Origin: Sphingomonas sp. C3-2
GTDB lineage: Bacteria > Pseudomonadota > Alphaproteobacteria > Sphingomonadales > Sphingomonadaceae
Assembly: GCF_033025475.1 (NCBI RefSeq)
Contig: NZ_CP130322.1
Location: 1,717,001-1,781,000, forward strand
DNA: 64,000 nucleotides
Direction of reading: 5' to 3'
Shown here: positions 32,693 through 41,521 of the stretch, in pieces
How positions within the stretch are numbered: position 1 is the stretch's first letter
Layout of the letters: every line of letters begins with the position of its first letter
Program-made: the position numbers and the translations under genes
The notes under the pieces: model-generated
Databases searched by the model: none
Told to the model about the DNA's origin: nothing
The model's input: the letters and a program-made list of their open reading frames with translations, nothing else

Positions 32693-33295
32693 TTACATGC
32701 CCGTGTTGCTGCACAGCACATCGGCCAGATAGACGCGGCGGTTTTCGGTCTGCATCGCCTGCCGCGAGGCACGGCTCCACCCGCGCGACTTGCAAAAGCG
32801 TTCGGCCGAACGCGCCGCGCAGGCCGCCGTGGCCGAGCCATTGGGGCAGGCGAGCACGCGCTGGTTGCGTTCACGCGGCGCGGTGAAGAATTCGGCCGCC
32901 ATCCCGCGCAACGACCGATCGGGCGTGTTGCTGCCGCCACCGCCATCCCAGCTTACCGGGCGCAGCGAGGCCACGGTCGACAGCTGCCCGCGCAGATTGC
33001 GGTCGTCACGGTCCACGGTGATGCAAGTGCCGCGATAATTGGGTTGCGAGCAGAGCTGCCATGCGCCGCTGCGGACGCGGATGCTCGTCACCCGCCAGTT
33101 GAGGCGCATATCGGGATTGGCGCGCGAGACGGTAACGGCAGGGCCCGCGAAATTGACGTCGCGGTAGATGGTCGCCTCTCCGCGCCCGCCGAGCAGCTTT
33201 TCGGCAACGGTCGTCGGCTCCTGCGCCAGCGCGGGCGCGGCGAGAACGGCAAGCGCGGTGAACAGAATGGGTAATGCGGACCGAACAGGGATCAT
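32693..33295 (-). CDS. Secreted protein with a beta/gamma-crystallin-like domain
   Basis: 200 residues: signal peptide ending APALAQ, then a double Greek-key pattern, ATIYRDVNFAGPAVTVSRANPD and GAWQLCSQPNYRGTCITVDRD, typical of beta/gamma-crystallin (often Ca2+-binding or protease-inhibitor-like) domains. A Gly-rich linker leads to a Cys-containing C-terminal part (ACPNGSATAACAARSAERFCKSRGW, four Cys in about 25 residues) of unknown role. The ATG at 33295 has GGAGG 6 nt upstream. Stands alone. Confidence 0.75.
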   Translation of the reverse strand: MIPVRSALPILFTALAVLAAPALAQEPTTVAEKLLGGRGEATIYRDVNFAGPAVTVSRANPDMRLNWRVTSIRVRSGAWQLCSQPNYRGTCITVDRDDRNLRGQLSTVASLRPVSWDGGGGSNTPDRSLRGMAAEFFTAPRERNQRVLACPNGSATAACAARSAERFCKSRGWSRASRQAMQTENRRVYLADVLCSNTGM

Positions 33296-33394
33296 CGTCG
33301 TCCTCCACATCGAGAGTCGCACGTGCGACGCGCGGCGCAGCATATCAGCGATGACACGAAAACCGAGGCCAATAATGGCGCCCGATCAGCGCGA

Positions 33395-33796
33395 TCAGAG
33401 CAGTCCGAGCGCCGCCAGTTCGTGCCGCAGCGCGGCGGGCAGTTCCGCCCCGCCCAGCGCGGCGAGATCGACGGGCGCATCGCTGCCCTCGAGATAGCGC
33501 CAGCCCTGATGCGCGCGGCGTGGGCGCGGATCGACGGGGATCAGCCTGGCATCGAGCAGGATGATCCAGCGGCGTTCATTCTCCATCTCCTCGAAACCGA
33601 GGATCTGCTGCCGCGCGACGAGCTTGTGCTTGATGATCCAGAACAGCGATCCGCCGATCAGCTCGGCATGGCGGGTCGGCCGGTTGCGCGTGGTGACGAC
33701 CGCGACCTCATTGGTGGTGCGCGCCTGCAGGCGTTCGGCGAGAATGTCGAGCGAGGGGCAGCCAACCGCAACCTTGGTGATGTTAAGCAAAGCCAT
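33395..33796 (-). CDS. DUF1489 family protein
   Basis: 133 residues. LNITKVAVGCPSLDILAER at the N terminus, RHAELIGGSLFWIIKHKLVARQQILGFE in the middle and DPRPRRAHQGWRYLEGSDAPVDL near the end form the pattern I recognise as DUF1489, an alphaproteobacterial family of unknown function related in size to RNA-binding folds. Start: ATG at 33796, as a TTG at 33805 only adds three residues. 36 nt downstream of the mgtE stop on the same strand. Confidence 0.82.
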   Translation of the reverse strand: MALLNITKVAVGCPSLDILAERLQARTTNEVAVVTTRNRPTRHAELIGGSLFWIIKHKLVARQQILGFEEMENERRWIILLDARLIPVDPRPRRAHQGWRYLEGSDAPVDLAALGGAELPAALRHELAALGLL

Positions 33797-33832
33797 GGCG
33801 CCCAATTGGGGCGCACGGGCCCGGCGATCAAG

Positions 33833-35251
33833 TCAGCCCGCGAGCCCGGCCGCCGTCGCCAACCCCAGAAAGACCAGAAAGCCCATCGAATCGGTCATCA
33901 TCGTGACGAACACCGACGATGCGACCGCCGGATCGGCCCCTGCACGTTCGAGCGTGAGCGGGACGACGACGCCAGACAGGCCGGCGATGAGGATGTTGGT
34001 CATCATCGCGGCGGCGATCACCATGCCCAGCTGCGGATTGTGGAACACCGCCCAGACGCCGAGCCCGATCACCAGCGCGACCGTGGAGCCGTTGAGCAGG
34101 GCGATCTTGATCTCGCGCCTTATGCTGCGCCAGGTGTTCGACTGGGTAAGCTGGTTGGTGGCGAGCGCGCGCACGGTGACCGCCATGGTCTGCGTGCCCG
34201 CATTGCCGCCGACCCCCGCGACGATCGGCATCAGCGCGGCCAGCGCCACCATCTGCGCGATCGTGCCTTCGAACAGCCCGATGATCGTCGAGGCCACCAG
34301 CGCGGTCGCCAGATTGGCGATGAGCCAGCGCACGCGGCCCTTATAGCTTTCAAGCACGGGCTCGTTGATGTCGCCATCGCCCGCGCCGGACAGCTTCAAT
34401 ATGTCCTCGCCCGCTTCTTCCTGGATGATGTGGACGATGTCGTCGACCGTGATCATCCCCACCAGCCGGCCCGACTGATCGACGACCGCAGCCGAGATAA
34501 GCGCATATTTCTGGAATTTGAGCGCGACCTCTTCCTGATCCATATCGACCGGAATGAGCGTCTGTTCGCGCTTCATCACATCGCCGATCGACACCGCGCG
34601 CGGGGTGCGGAGAATCCAGCTGAGCGCGCAGCAGCCGATCGGATGATGGCTGGCGTCAACCACATAGATTTCCCAGAAATCGTTGGTCAGATCCTCGTTG
34701 CTGCGCATGTAGTCGAGTACGTCGCCGACGGTCCAATGCTCGGGCACCGCGATAAGATCGCGCTGCATGAGGCGGCCGGCCGATTCCTCGGGGTAGGACA
34801 AGGCCTCCTCGATCGCCGCGCGGTCGTCGGGATCGAGCGCGCGCAGCACCGCGCGCTGATCGGCCTCTTCCATGTCCTCGATCAGCGCGACGGCGTCGTC
34901 GGTGTCGAGTTCGCCCGCAATCTCGGCAACCTCATGCGGCTCGAGCGCCTCGATCAGATCCTCGCGGACATAGTCGTTCATCTCGGCGAGCACGTCGCCG
35001 TCGAGCAGATCGGTGATCGCGGCGGCGAGCGCGCGGCGCTGGTCGCTCGGCACCAGTTCGAAAAGATCGGCGATGTCTGCGTGGTGCAGCGGATCGACGA
35101 GCGCACGCGCGCCCTCGGAATCGCCGGCATCGACGCGGTCGAGCACCGCGGTGACGAATTCGGGGGTCAGCCGGTCTTCAGCGTCGTGGCTCGGCTCGGC
35201 AACCACGGGCTGTTCATCATCGGGCATGGCTTTCAGTTCGCTTTCGCTCAT
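33833..35251 (-). CDS. mgtE: Magnesium transporter MgtE
   Basis: 472 residues arranged as in MgtE: N-terminal superhelical domain (LHHADIADLFELVPSDQRRAL and following repeats), a CBS pair (LMQRDLIAVPEHWTVGDVL; LIPVDMDQEEVALKFQKY), and about five C-terminal membrane helices including GVGGNAGTQTMAVTVRALA, whose NAGTQ is the selectivity region. Mg2+ channel gated by cytosolic Mg2+. ATG at 35251 follows AAGGAGG by 4 nt, so the 27-residue upstream extension is not used. Confidence 0.95.
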   Translation of the reverse strand: MSESELKAMPDDEQPVVAEPSHDAEDRLTPEFVTAVLDRVDAGDSEGARALVDPLHHADIADLFELVPSDQRRALAAAITDLLDGDVLAEMNDYVREDLIEALEPHEVAEIAGELDTDDAVALIEDMEEADQRAVLRALDPDDRAAIEEALSYPEESAGRLMQRDLIAVPEHWTVGDVLDYMRSNEDLTNDFWEIYVVDASHHPIGCCALSWILRTPRAVSIGDVMKREQTLIPVDMDQEEVALKFQKYALISAAVVDQSGRLVGMITVDDIVHIIQEEAGEDILKLSGAGDGDINEPVLESYKGRVRWLIANLATALVASTIIGLFEGTIAQMVALAALMPIVAGVGGNAGTQTMAVTVRALATNQLTQSNTWRSIRREIKIALLNGSTVALVIGLGVWAVFHNPQLGMVIAAAMMTNILIAGLSGVVVPLTLERAGADPAVASSVFVTMMTDSMGFLVFLGLATAAGLAG

Positions 35252-35447
35252 GCGGCCTCCTTCTGATGAATCTGCTGGGGTTTCCCGTGCCGCTTTGCGC
35301 ACTTTGCACAAAAGGGAAACCCGCTTTTTCACGGCGCATGCAACTTATGCGCGAACGACAGCGCGTTAGCCACACATGCCGCTCTTTTAATGAAGCCGGT
35401 GATCGCTATATGGGCGACAGTTTTCCACCCATATACGGGAGCCGGAC

Positions 35448-35897
35448 ATGGCGGACACTCTTACCCTTACCCTCGACAGCGGCGGCGATGTCGTCATCAA
35501 GCTGCGCCCCGATCTGGCCCCCGGCCATGTCGAGCGCATCTCGCAGCTTGCCAATGACGGCTTTTATGACGGCGTGGTGTTCCACCGCGTGATCCCCGGC
35601 TTCATGGCGCAGGGCGGCGATCCGACGGGTACGGGCATGGGCGGCTCCAAGCTTCCCGACCTCAAGGCCGAGTTCAACAAGGAACCGCATGTGCGCGGCG
35701 TGTGCTCGATGGCCCGCGCGATGAACCCGAACAGCGCGAACAGCCAGTTCTTCATCTGCTTCGAAGACGCGCGCTTCCTCGACGGCCAGTACACCGTCTG
35801 GGGCGTGGTTGAATCGGGCATGGAACATGTCGACGCGCTGCCCAAGGGCGAACCGCCGGCAACCCCGGGCAAGATCGTGACGGCACGCATCAGCTGA
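35448..35897 (+). CDS. ppiB: Cyclophilin-type peptidyl-prolyl cis-trans isomerase
   Basis: 149 residues, no signal peptide, so cytoplasmic. Catalytic Arg47 in FHRVIPGFMAQGGDPTGTG, followed by NPNSANSQFFICFEDARFLDG and a YTVWGVVESGM strand. Assists proline-limited folding. ATG at 35448 preceded by CGGGAGCCG. Followed by a strong hairpin shared with the convergent LysR gene. Confidence 0.95.
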   Translation: MADTLTLTLDSGGDVVIKLRPDLAPGHVERISQLANDGFYDGVVFHRVIPGFMAQGGDPTGTGMGGSKLPDLKAEFNKEPHVRGVCSMARAMNPNSANSQFFICFEDARFLDGQYTVWGVVESGMEHVDALPKGEPPATPGKIVTARIS

Positions 35898-35922
35898 TCA
35901 GCCGGACACGTACCGAACATGC

Positions 35923-35956
35923 AAGCGCCGTCGGATGGAAACATCCGGCGGCGCTT
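35923..35956. terminator. Hairpin between ppiB and the LysR gene
   Basis: 15-bp stem AAGCGCCGTCGGATG / CATCCGGCGGCGCTT (one G-T pair) closed by GAAA, between convergent stops at 35897 and 35959. The T tract is poor on both sides (TGCTATT on plus), so it probably acts as a bidirectional terminator with modest efficiency. Confidence 0.65.
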
Positions 35957-35958
35957 TG

Positions 35959-36852
35959 CTATTCGGGAGATTTGGCGTCGAACAGCCTGACCAGCCAGTC
36001 GTGGAACAACCGCACCGCGCGCATTTCGAGCGCCCGGGGGCGGCAGGCGAACCAGTAGCTGTACGGGCTTTCGACATCGAAATCGAAAAGCCGGACGAGC
36101 CGCGAATCCTGCGAATCCTCAAGATGGCTGTCGAGCATGAAGGCCACGCCGAGCCCCCCGGCCGCCGCCTCGAGCATGAGCTGGCCGGAATCGAAATGGT
36201 CGATCGCCAGCGGCTCGAGATCGGGCATGCCGATCGTCTGGCGGAACACCTCGAAGGTTTCGGGCATGTCGCGGTGGATGAGCACGGTGGTGCGCGTCAG
36301 ATCCTCGGGCGTGCGGATCGCCTTGGGGCCTTCGGTCAGCGCGCGGCTGGCGATGGGATAGACGCTGTTGCGCCCCAGCCGCCGCGAATAAAGCGCGGGA
36401 TCAATCTCGCGCGCGAGCGGGATCGCGACGTCGAGCCCCTCACCCAGCCGCGCCAGGCTGTAGGCGGCGGTATCGATATCGATATGGAGTTCGGGATGAC
36501 GCGCGCGCAGATCGGGCAGATGACGCATCAGCTTTTGCGATGCAAACAGCGGCAGGATGCCCAGACGCAGACGCAGCACATCGTGATTGCCCGACAGTTC
36601 CTCGATCGCGAGCGACAGCATGTCGATCGCGGGCGCGATCTGGCGCAACAGCTTTTCACCGTCTTCGGTGAGCACCAGCGCCTGGTGGCGCCGGCTGAAC
36701 AGCGGACGCCCGAGAAACCGTTCGAGCGCCTGAACGCGCCGGCTAAGCGCCGGGGATGACAGGGCAAGATCCTCAGCCGCCGCCTTGATCGAGCCGAGAC
36801 GTGCAACCTGCACAAAGGCTTCAATGGCAGTGAGGGGGGGCAGGCGCCGCAT
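35959..36852 (-). CDS. LysR family transcriptional regulator (GcvA-like)
   Basis: 297 residues. N-terminal HTH: LTAIEAFVQVARLGSIKAAAEDLALSSPALSRRVQALERFLGRPLF; C-terminal periplasmic-binding-like effector domain. RRLPPLTAIEAF and the end segment resemble GcvA-type regulators. ATG at 36852 with GAGGA 5 nt upstream. It is divergent from the small-RNA candidate and the AAA ATPase, either of which may be its target. Confidence 0.92.
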   Translation of the reverse strand: MRRLPPLTAIEAFVQVARLGSIKAAAEDLALSSPALSRRVQALERFLGRPLFSRRHQALVLTEDGEKLLRQIAPAIDMLSLAIEELSGNHDVLRLRLGILPLFASQKLMRHLPDLRARHPELHIDIDTAAYSLARLGEGLDVAIPLAREIDPALYSRRLGRNSVYPIASRALTEGPKAIRTPEDLTRTTVLIHRDMPETFEVFRQTIGMPDLEPLAIDHFDSGQLMLEAAAGGLGVAFMLDSHLEDSQDSRLVRLFDFDVESPYSYWFACRPRALEMRAVRLFHDWLVRLFDAKSPE

Positions 36853-36957
36853 GGTGGTCCTCATTTATGCAGGCAGACAGGCTGCTGTCCGCGCGCATCT
36901 GATATGCGAGAGCAACAATAGTTGCAATCTGCGCAAGCGGAAAGAAGTTTTTCGCAC

Positions 36958-36986
36958 TTGCACAAAATCATGCTGCAGTGCACATA
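36958..36986 (+). promoter_or_regulatory. Promoter candidate for the small RNA
   Basis: TTGCAC at 36958-36963, 17-nt spacer, then CACATA at 36981-36986. The -35 is good and the -10 weak. A start about 7 nt on (near 36993) would begin exactly at the first hairpin of the candidate RNA. Confidence 0.35.
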
Positions 36987-36992
36987 GAGCAG

Positions 36993-37057
36993 GCCTTTCA
37001 GGCATCCTCTCCTAAAAACTTTCAAGGCCGGTCCTGCGGGATCGGCCCTTTTTTTTT
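36993..37057 (+). ncRNA. Candidate trans-acting small RNA with anti-Shine-Dalgarno segment
   Basis: About 65 nt, with three parts: a small 5' hairpin GCCT-TTC-AGGC (36993-37003), an unpaired stretch ATCCTCTCCTAAAAAC (37004-37019) complementary to AGGAGAGG-type ribosome sites, and an intrinsic terminator with nine T. No plus-strand gene ends before this terminator; the only gene upstream is the divergent LysR. This layout (5' hairpin, CU-rich unpaired loop, terminator) is like alphaproteobacterial sRNAs of the suhB/MmgR kind. The alternative is an attenuated leader of the AAA ATPase gene 70 nt downstream. Confidence 0.5.
37026..37057 (+). terminator. Intrinsic terminator in the LysR/AAA intergenic region
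   Basis: GGCCGGTCC pairs with GGATCGGCC (9 bp, one G-T) with a short loop, followed by nine T. It would end the small-RNA candidate, or act as an attenuator ahead of the AAA ATPase. Confidence 0.85.
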
Positions 37058-37126
37058 GCCCGTTTCGCTCGCATCCCCCCCGAACCGCCCCTATCTTTGC
37101 GTTTCCAGGGACAAAGGAGCGCGCAG

Positions 37127-39421
37127 ATGGCCGATCAGGACGTTCAGCAAAAGCGGCTGCAAGTGGCGAATGCCCGCCCCGAAGACAGCGGACGCGGACT
37201 GGCAAGACTGTCCACCGCCACGATCCAGGCACTGGGCCTGAACGAAGGCGACATCATTGAAATTACCGGAAAACGCACGACGGCTGCCCGCGTCGTCCGC
37301 CCCTATCAGGAGGATGAGGGGCTGGAACTCGTGCGCATGGACGGGTTGCAGCGCGCCAATGCGGGCGTGGGGTCGGGTGACTTCGTCGAGATTCGCAAGG
37401 CCGAGACCAAGCCCGCCCAGCGAGTCGTGTTCGCACCCGCACAACAAAACCTCCGTCTGCAGGGATCCTCGAACGCGCTGAAGCGCAGTTTCATCGGCCG
37501 GCCGCTGATGGCGGGCGACGTGGTTGCAACCGCCGGGCAACAGCAGGTGGATCAGGGCAACCTGCCCCCGCAATTGCGCCAGATGCTGGCGGCGCCCGCC
37601 TATGCGCTGCAGGAAATCCGGCTTGCGGTGGTGAGCACGGTGCCCAAGGGCATCGTCCATATCGACGCGGAGACCGAGGTCGAGCTGCTGCCCGAATATG
37701 TCGAGCCCAAGGACGCACGCCGCGCCGACGTCACCTATGACGATGTCGGCGGGATGGCGACGACGATCGACCAGTTGCGCGAGATGGTGGAGCTGCCGCT
37801 GCGCTATCCCGAACTGTTCCAGCGACTGGGCGTCGATCCGCCGCGCGGGGTTTTGCTCCACGGCCCGCCGGGAACCGGCAAGACGCGACTTGCCCGCGCG
37901 GTGGCGAATGAGAGCGACGCCGAATTCTTCCTGATCAACGGCCCCGAGATCATGGGCTCGGCTTATGGGGAGAGCGAGAAGAAGCTGCGCGAGATTTTCG
38001 AGGCGGCACAGAAATCGGCGCCGTCGATCCTGTTCATCGACGAGATCGATTCGATCGCCCCCAAGCGCGAGCAGGTGCAGGGCGAAACCGAGAAACGCCT
38101 TGTTGCGCAGTTGCTGACGCTGATGGACGGGCTGGAAGCACGCAGCAACCTTGTCGTGATCGCGGCGACCAACCGCCCCGAGGCGATCGACGAGGCGCTG
38201 CGCCGCCCCGGCCGGTTCGACCGCGAGATCGTCATCGGCATCCCCGACGAACGCGGACGGCGCGAGATATTGGGAATCCACACCCGCGGCATGCCGCTGG
38301 GCGACCGGGTGGACCTGGGCGAGCTGGCGCGCACCACCTACGGCTTTGTCGGCGCCGACCTGGCGGCGCTGTGCCGCGAAGCCGCGATCGAGGCGGTCCG
38401 CCGGATCATGCCGAAGATCAACCTGTCCGAAGGCACGATACCGCCCGAGGTGCTCGATACGCTTTCGGTGACGCGCGAGGATTTCCTTGCGGCGATCCGC
38501 CGCGTCCAGCCCTCGGCGATGCGCGAGGTGATGGTGCAGGCGCCCGATATCGGCTGGGACGATATTGGCGGGCTCGACGATGCGCGCGAACGGCTGCGCG
38601 AGGGGGTTGAGCTGCCGCTCAAGGACCCCGAGGCGTTCCGCCGCATGGGGATTCGCCCGGCCAAGGGCTTCCTGCTCTATGGCCCGCCCGGCACGGGCAA
38701 GACGCTGCTTGCCAAGGCGGTGGCGCGCGAGGCGGAGGCGAATTTCATCGCCACCAAATCGAGCGACCTGCTGTCGAAATGGTATGGCGAGAGCGAGCAG
38801 CAGATCGCCCGGCTTTTCGCACGGGCGCGGCAGGTGGCGCCGTGCGTCATCTTCATCGACGAGCTCGATTCGCTGGTGCCTGCACGCGGCGGCGGCTTTG
38901 GCGAACCGCAGGTGACCGAGCGCGTCGTCAACACGATCCTGGCCGAGATGGACGGGCTGGAGGAATTGCAGTCGGTGGTGGTGATCGGGGCGACCAACCG
39001 CCCCAATCTGATCGACCCCGCGCTGCTCCGCCCCGGCCGGTTCGACGAGCTCGTCTATGTCAGCGTGCCCGACGCCAATGGCCGGCGCCGGATCCTTGCG
39101 ATCCATACCGCGCGGATGCCGCTGGCTGCGGATGTCGACCTCGACCTGCTTGCCGAGCGGACCGACCGGTTCACCGGCGCCGATCTGGGCGACCTTGTCC
39201 GCCGTGCGGGGTTGATAGCGCTGCGCGAATCGCTTCAGATCGAAGCGGTCCGCATGGCGCATTTCGAGGCGGCGCTGAAGGAAACCCGCGCCTCCGTCTC
39301 GGCCGAGATGGAACGCGAATATGAGGTGATGGAGGCCAAGCTGAAGCAGGACGCGCTGAAGATTGACCCCGTCGGCTTCATCGGCCCGGGGATGCTTCGT
39401 CCGCGGAACGCGCAGAAGTGA
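37127..39421 (+). CDS. CDC48/VCP-like double AAA ATPase
   Basis: 764 residues. Residues 1-195 are a CDC48-type N domain ([23 protein letters not shown]; later [14 protein letters not shown]). D1 has Walker A GPPGTGKT at 246-253 and Walker [11 protein letters not shown] at 301-310; D2 has Walker A at 519-526 and [10 protein letters not shown]. Both arginine-finger regions (RRPGRFD, LRPGRFD) are intact. Hexameric unfoldase/segregase of unknown bacterial clients. ATG at 37127 with AAAGGAG 7 nt before. Its 3' end overlaps the convergent MFS gene by 44 nt. Confidence 0.93.
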   Translation: MADQDVQQKRLQVANARPEDSGRGLARLSTATIQALGLNEGDIIEITGKRTTAARVVRPYQEDEGLELVRMDGLQRANAGVGSGDFVEIRKAETKPAQRVVFAPAQQNLRLQGSSNALKRSFIGRPLMAGDVVATAGQQQVDQGNLPPQLRQMLAAPAYALQEIRLAVVSTVPKGIVHIDAETEVELLPEYVEPKDARRADVTYDDVGGMATTIDQLREMVELPLRYPELFQRLGVDPPRGVLLHGPPGTGKTRLARAVANESDAEFFLINGPEIMGSAYGESEKKLREIFEAAQKSAPSILFIDEIDSIAPKREQVQGETEKRLVAQLLTLMDGLEARSNLVVIAATNRPEAIDEALRRPGRFDREIVIGIPDERGRREILGIHTRGMPLGDRVDLGELARTTYGFVGADLAALCREAAIEAVRRIMPKINLSEGTIPPEVLDTLSVTREDFLAAIRRVQPSAMREVMVQAPDIGWDDIGGLDDARERLREGVELPLKDPEAFRRMGIRPAKGFLLYGPPGTGKTLLAKAVAREAEANFIATKSSDLLSKWYGESEQQIARLFARARQVAPCVIFIDELDSLVPARGGGFGEPQVTERVVNTILAEMDGLEELQSVVVIGATNRPNLIDPALLRPGRFDELVYVSVPDANGRRRILAIHTARMPLAADVDLDLLAERTDRFTGADLGDLVRRAGLIALRESLQIEAVRMAHFEAALKETRASVSAEMEREYEVMEAKLKQDALKIDPVGFIGPGMLRPRNAQK

Positions 39422-40691
39422 TCGCGCGGAGCGCGTAAACAAGCGTGACGAGAAGGGCGAACGCCGCAACCGCATAAGGCAGCGGCTTCGCCACTTCATA
39501 GAGCCCGACGCCGATCGACGGGCCGACGACGAAGGTGGCACCGTTCACCGCCGTCACCCGGCCCGCGACGGCGCCCTGCTCCTCCGCCCCGACGGCGAGC
39601 GAGGCGCCCGCGGTGAAGCCCGGGCGGACGAAACCAAAGCCAAGCGACGACAGCGCAAAGGCGACCGAGATGGCGTGGAGCGAAGTGGCGATGCCGGTAA
39701 GCGCGCTACCGATCGCAGCGATCACGATCCCCCAGATGACGAGCGCGCGGGGGGTGAGCGAAAGCAGCGGGATGAGCCCCCATTGCGCGAGCAGCGTGGC
39801 CCCCGCGCCCATCATCAGTACGATACCGATTGATTGCTGCGCCATGGCAGGCGGCAGCCCCAGCCGGTCGATGACGAGAAAACCGATCGCCTGCCCGGTC
39901 ATCGCCTGCGCATGGCCCATGACCAGACCGACGAGCATCCACGGCCAGATTCGCGGATCGCGCAGCCGGACATCGACGCTCGATCGCTGCGCGGTGGCGG
40001 CGGTGATGCTTGCCCCGCTCGATTGCCCGCCGATCGTGGGATAGCTCGTGGCCGCACCGTGCGCGCTGGGATCGTGGATGACACCATGTGCCGGGAGCAG
40101 GCGTGCAACCGCGATCATCACGATGATCCCGAACACCGCGATGACATAGGCGGGCCCCGCCAGCCCGACGATGGGGAGGATCAGAAAGGGCGCGAGCGCC
40201 GGGCCCAGAATCGTCCCCAAGCCGAAGGCCGAGCCCAAAAGCGTGAGCGCGCGCGTGCGCTCAGCGCGCGTGGTGCTGTCGGCGACGATCGCCTGCGCCG
40301 CCGGGGGCGCGGCCGCACCGAAATAGCCGTAAAGGAGGCGCCCGAAGACAAAGGCGAGCATGGTGGCCGCCGGGCCGATCCAGCCCAATATGCCAGCGCT
40401 GAGCGCAAGGCCGCAGAGGATGAGCGAGGCGATGAAGCCGCCCATGCCCAGCAGGATCATCGCCTTGCGGCCGTGATGATCCGATTTGCGCGCCCAGCGC
40501 TGCGCCACCAGCGCCCAGACGAGCGCGGAGACCGAAAAGGCGACTGCAATCGCGGCATCGGGTATTTCGAGCGAGCGACCGATGGCAGGCAGCACCGATT
40601 GCAGCGCGGTGTTCCCGGCCGCGATCGTCAGCATGACGACAAAAAGCAGCGTGAATTCGCGGCTGCGGCCGTCGGACGGCAGCTTCAGCAT
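39378..40691 (-). CDS. MFS transporter (drug/metabolite exporter-like)
   Basis: About 437 residues with around 12 hydrophobic helices. Motif A-like loop ALVAQRWARKSDHHGRKAMILLG lies between helices 2 and 3, and AFVFGRLLYGYFGAAAPPAAQAIVADST follows. Resembles Bcr/EmrD- or TetA-type proton-coupled exporters; substrate unknown. Start uncertain: ATG 40691 begins MLKLPSDGRS just before helix 1; an upstream ATG at 40760 gives 23 extra residues. Neither has a good ribosome site. The 3' end runs 44 nt into the AAA gene on the other strand. Confidence 0.85.
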   Translation of the reverse strand: MLKLPSDGRSREFTLLFVVMLTIAAGNTALQSVLPAIGRSLEIPDAAIAVAFSVSALVWALVAQRWARKSDHHGRKAMILLGMGGFIASLILCGLALSAGILGWIGPAATMLAFVFGRLLYGYFGAAAPPAAQAIVADSTTRAERTRALTLLGSAFGLGTILGPALAPFLILPIVGLAGPAYVIAVFGIIVMIAVARLLPAHGVIHDPSAHGAATSYPTIGGQSSGASITAATAQRSSVDVRLRDPRIWPWMLVGLVMGHAQAMTGQAIGFLVIDRLGLPPAMAQQSIGIVLMMGAGATLLAQWGLIPLLSLTPRALVIWGIVIAAIGSALTGIATSLHAISVAFALSSLGFGFVRPGFTAGASLAVGAEEQGAVAGRVTAVNGATFVVGPSIGVGLYEVAKPLPYAVAAFALLVTLVYALRAITSARSADEASPGR

Positions 40692-40885
40692 CGCGGCGCA
40701 ACGATGGGCATCGAATCCGGCCCCTCTCCAAAGGCTTGTCCGGTATTCGGACCATGTCATCGCGATAGGCCGGAACGATCGGGGAACGAAAGTAAAATCT
40801 GCGTCTTTCCCAATCGACGCGGCGCTTGAACTGCGCCTGCAATTTTGCGAGGGCTGACGTCAGCAGTCCTTTACCGAGGAAATAC

Positions 40886-41515
40886 ATGCCCGCATCAACC
40901 GCCAAGACCACCCGCAAATTGCCAGCCTGGCTCGGACAATGGGCGCGCAAGCGGTCTGGTCCACTGGCAATGTTCTTCAAGGGTTTCCTGAAGCACCCGG
41001 TGATGGTGGGTTCGATCATCCCGTCTTCGGACAAGCTGATCGCCAACATGCTTGGCCCAGTTGACTGGGCCAATACGAAGCTGTTCGTCGAATATGGCCC
41101 CGGTGTCGGCACCTTTTGTCGGCCGATCCTGAAAAAGATGGCGCCCGATGCCAAGCTGATCGCGATCGACACCAATCCCGACTTCATCGAGTATCTGGGG
41201 CAGGAAATTCCCGATCCGCGCTTCGTTCCGGTACTGGGTTCGGCCGCCGATATCCGCAAGATCATCGCCGAACATGGCCATGATCATGCCGATTATGTGC
41301 TGTCTGGCCTGCCCTTTTCGACGCTGCCCAGCGGCGTAGGACCGCAGATCGCTTCGGAAACGCAAGGCGCACTGCGCCCCGGCGGCGCGTTTCTGGTCTA
41401 TCAGTTCTCGCCCAAGGTGCATGACTTCATCGCGCCGCATTTCGAGCGGATCGATCATGACGTCGAATGGTGGAACATTCCGCCCGCCCAGCTTTATTGG
41501 GCGTGGAAGGACTGA
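40886..41515 (+). CDS. SAM-dependent methyltransferase, PmtA-like
   Basis: 209 residues with a basic N terminus (AKTTRKLPAWLGQWARKR) suited to anionic membrane binding, GSIIPSSDKLIANML, the SAM loop VEYGPGVGTFC and YVLSGLPFSTLPSGVG. This is the arrangement of alphaproteobacterial phosphatidylethanolamine N-methyltransferase PmtA and related rRNA adenine-methylase-like folds. Phospholipid methylation to mono-/dimethyl-PE or phosphatidylcholine is inferred. The nearby phospholipase-D-type cardiolipin synthase supports a lipid role. ATG at 40886 with GAGGA upstream. Confidence 0.75.
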   Translation: MPASTAKTTRKLPAWLGQWARKRSGPLAMFFKGFLKHPVMVGSIIPSSDKLIANMLGPVDWANTKLFVEYGPGVGTFCRPILKKMAPDAKLIAIDTNPDFIEYLGQEIPDPRFVPVLGSAADIRKIIAEHGHDHADYVLSGLPFSTLPSGVGPQIASETQGALRPGGAFLVYQFSPKVHDFIAPHFERIDHDVEWWNIPPAQLYWAWKD

Positions 41516-41521
41516 CCCCGC

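Noticed and set aside
33323-35266. 647-codon open frame antisense to mgtE
   Set aside because: Shadow of mgtE and DUF1489; composition is low in hydrophobic motifs and rich in Arg/Asp/His, and there is no ribosome site or recognisable domain.
36853-37126. Short ORFs (for example 36785-37015 and 36978-37241) in the LysR/AAA gap
   Set aside because: They run into the terminator or the AAA gene and have no ribosome site; the region is better explained as a promoter, small RNA and terminator.
37091-39541. 816-codon open frame antisense to the CDC48-like gene
   Set aside because: GC-rich genes of this type leave long open antisense frames; the product is His/Arg/Ala-rich without family motifs, while the plus-strand frame has two complete AAA domains.
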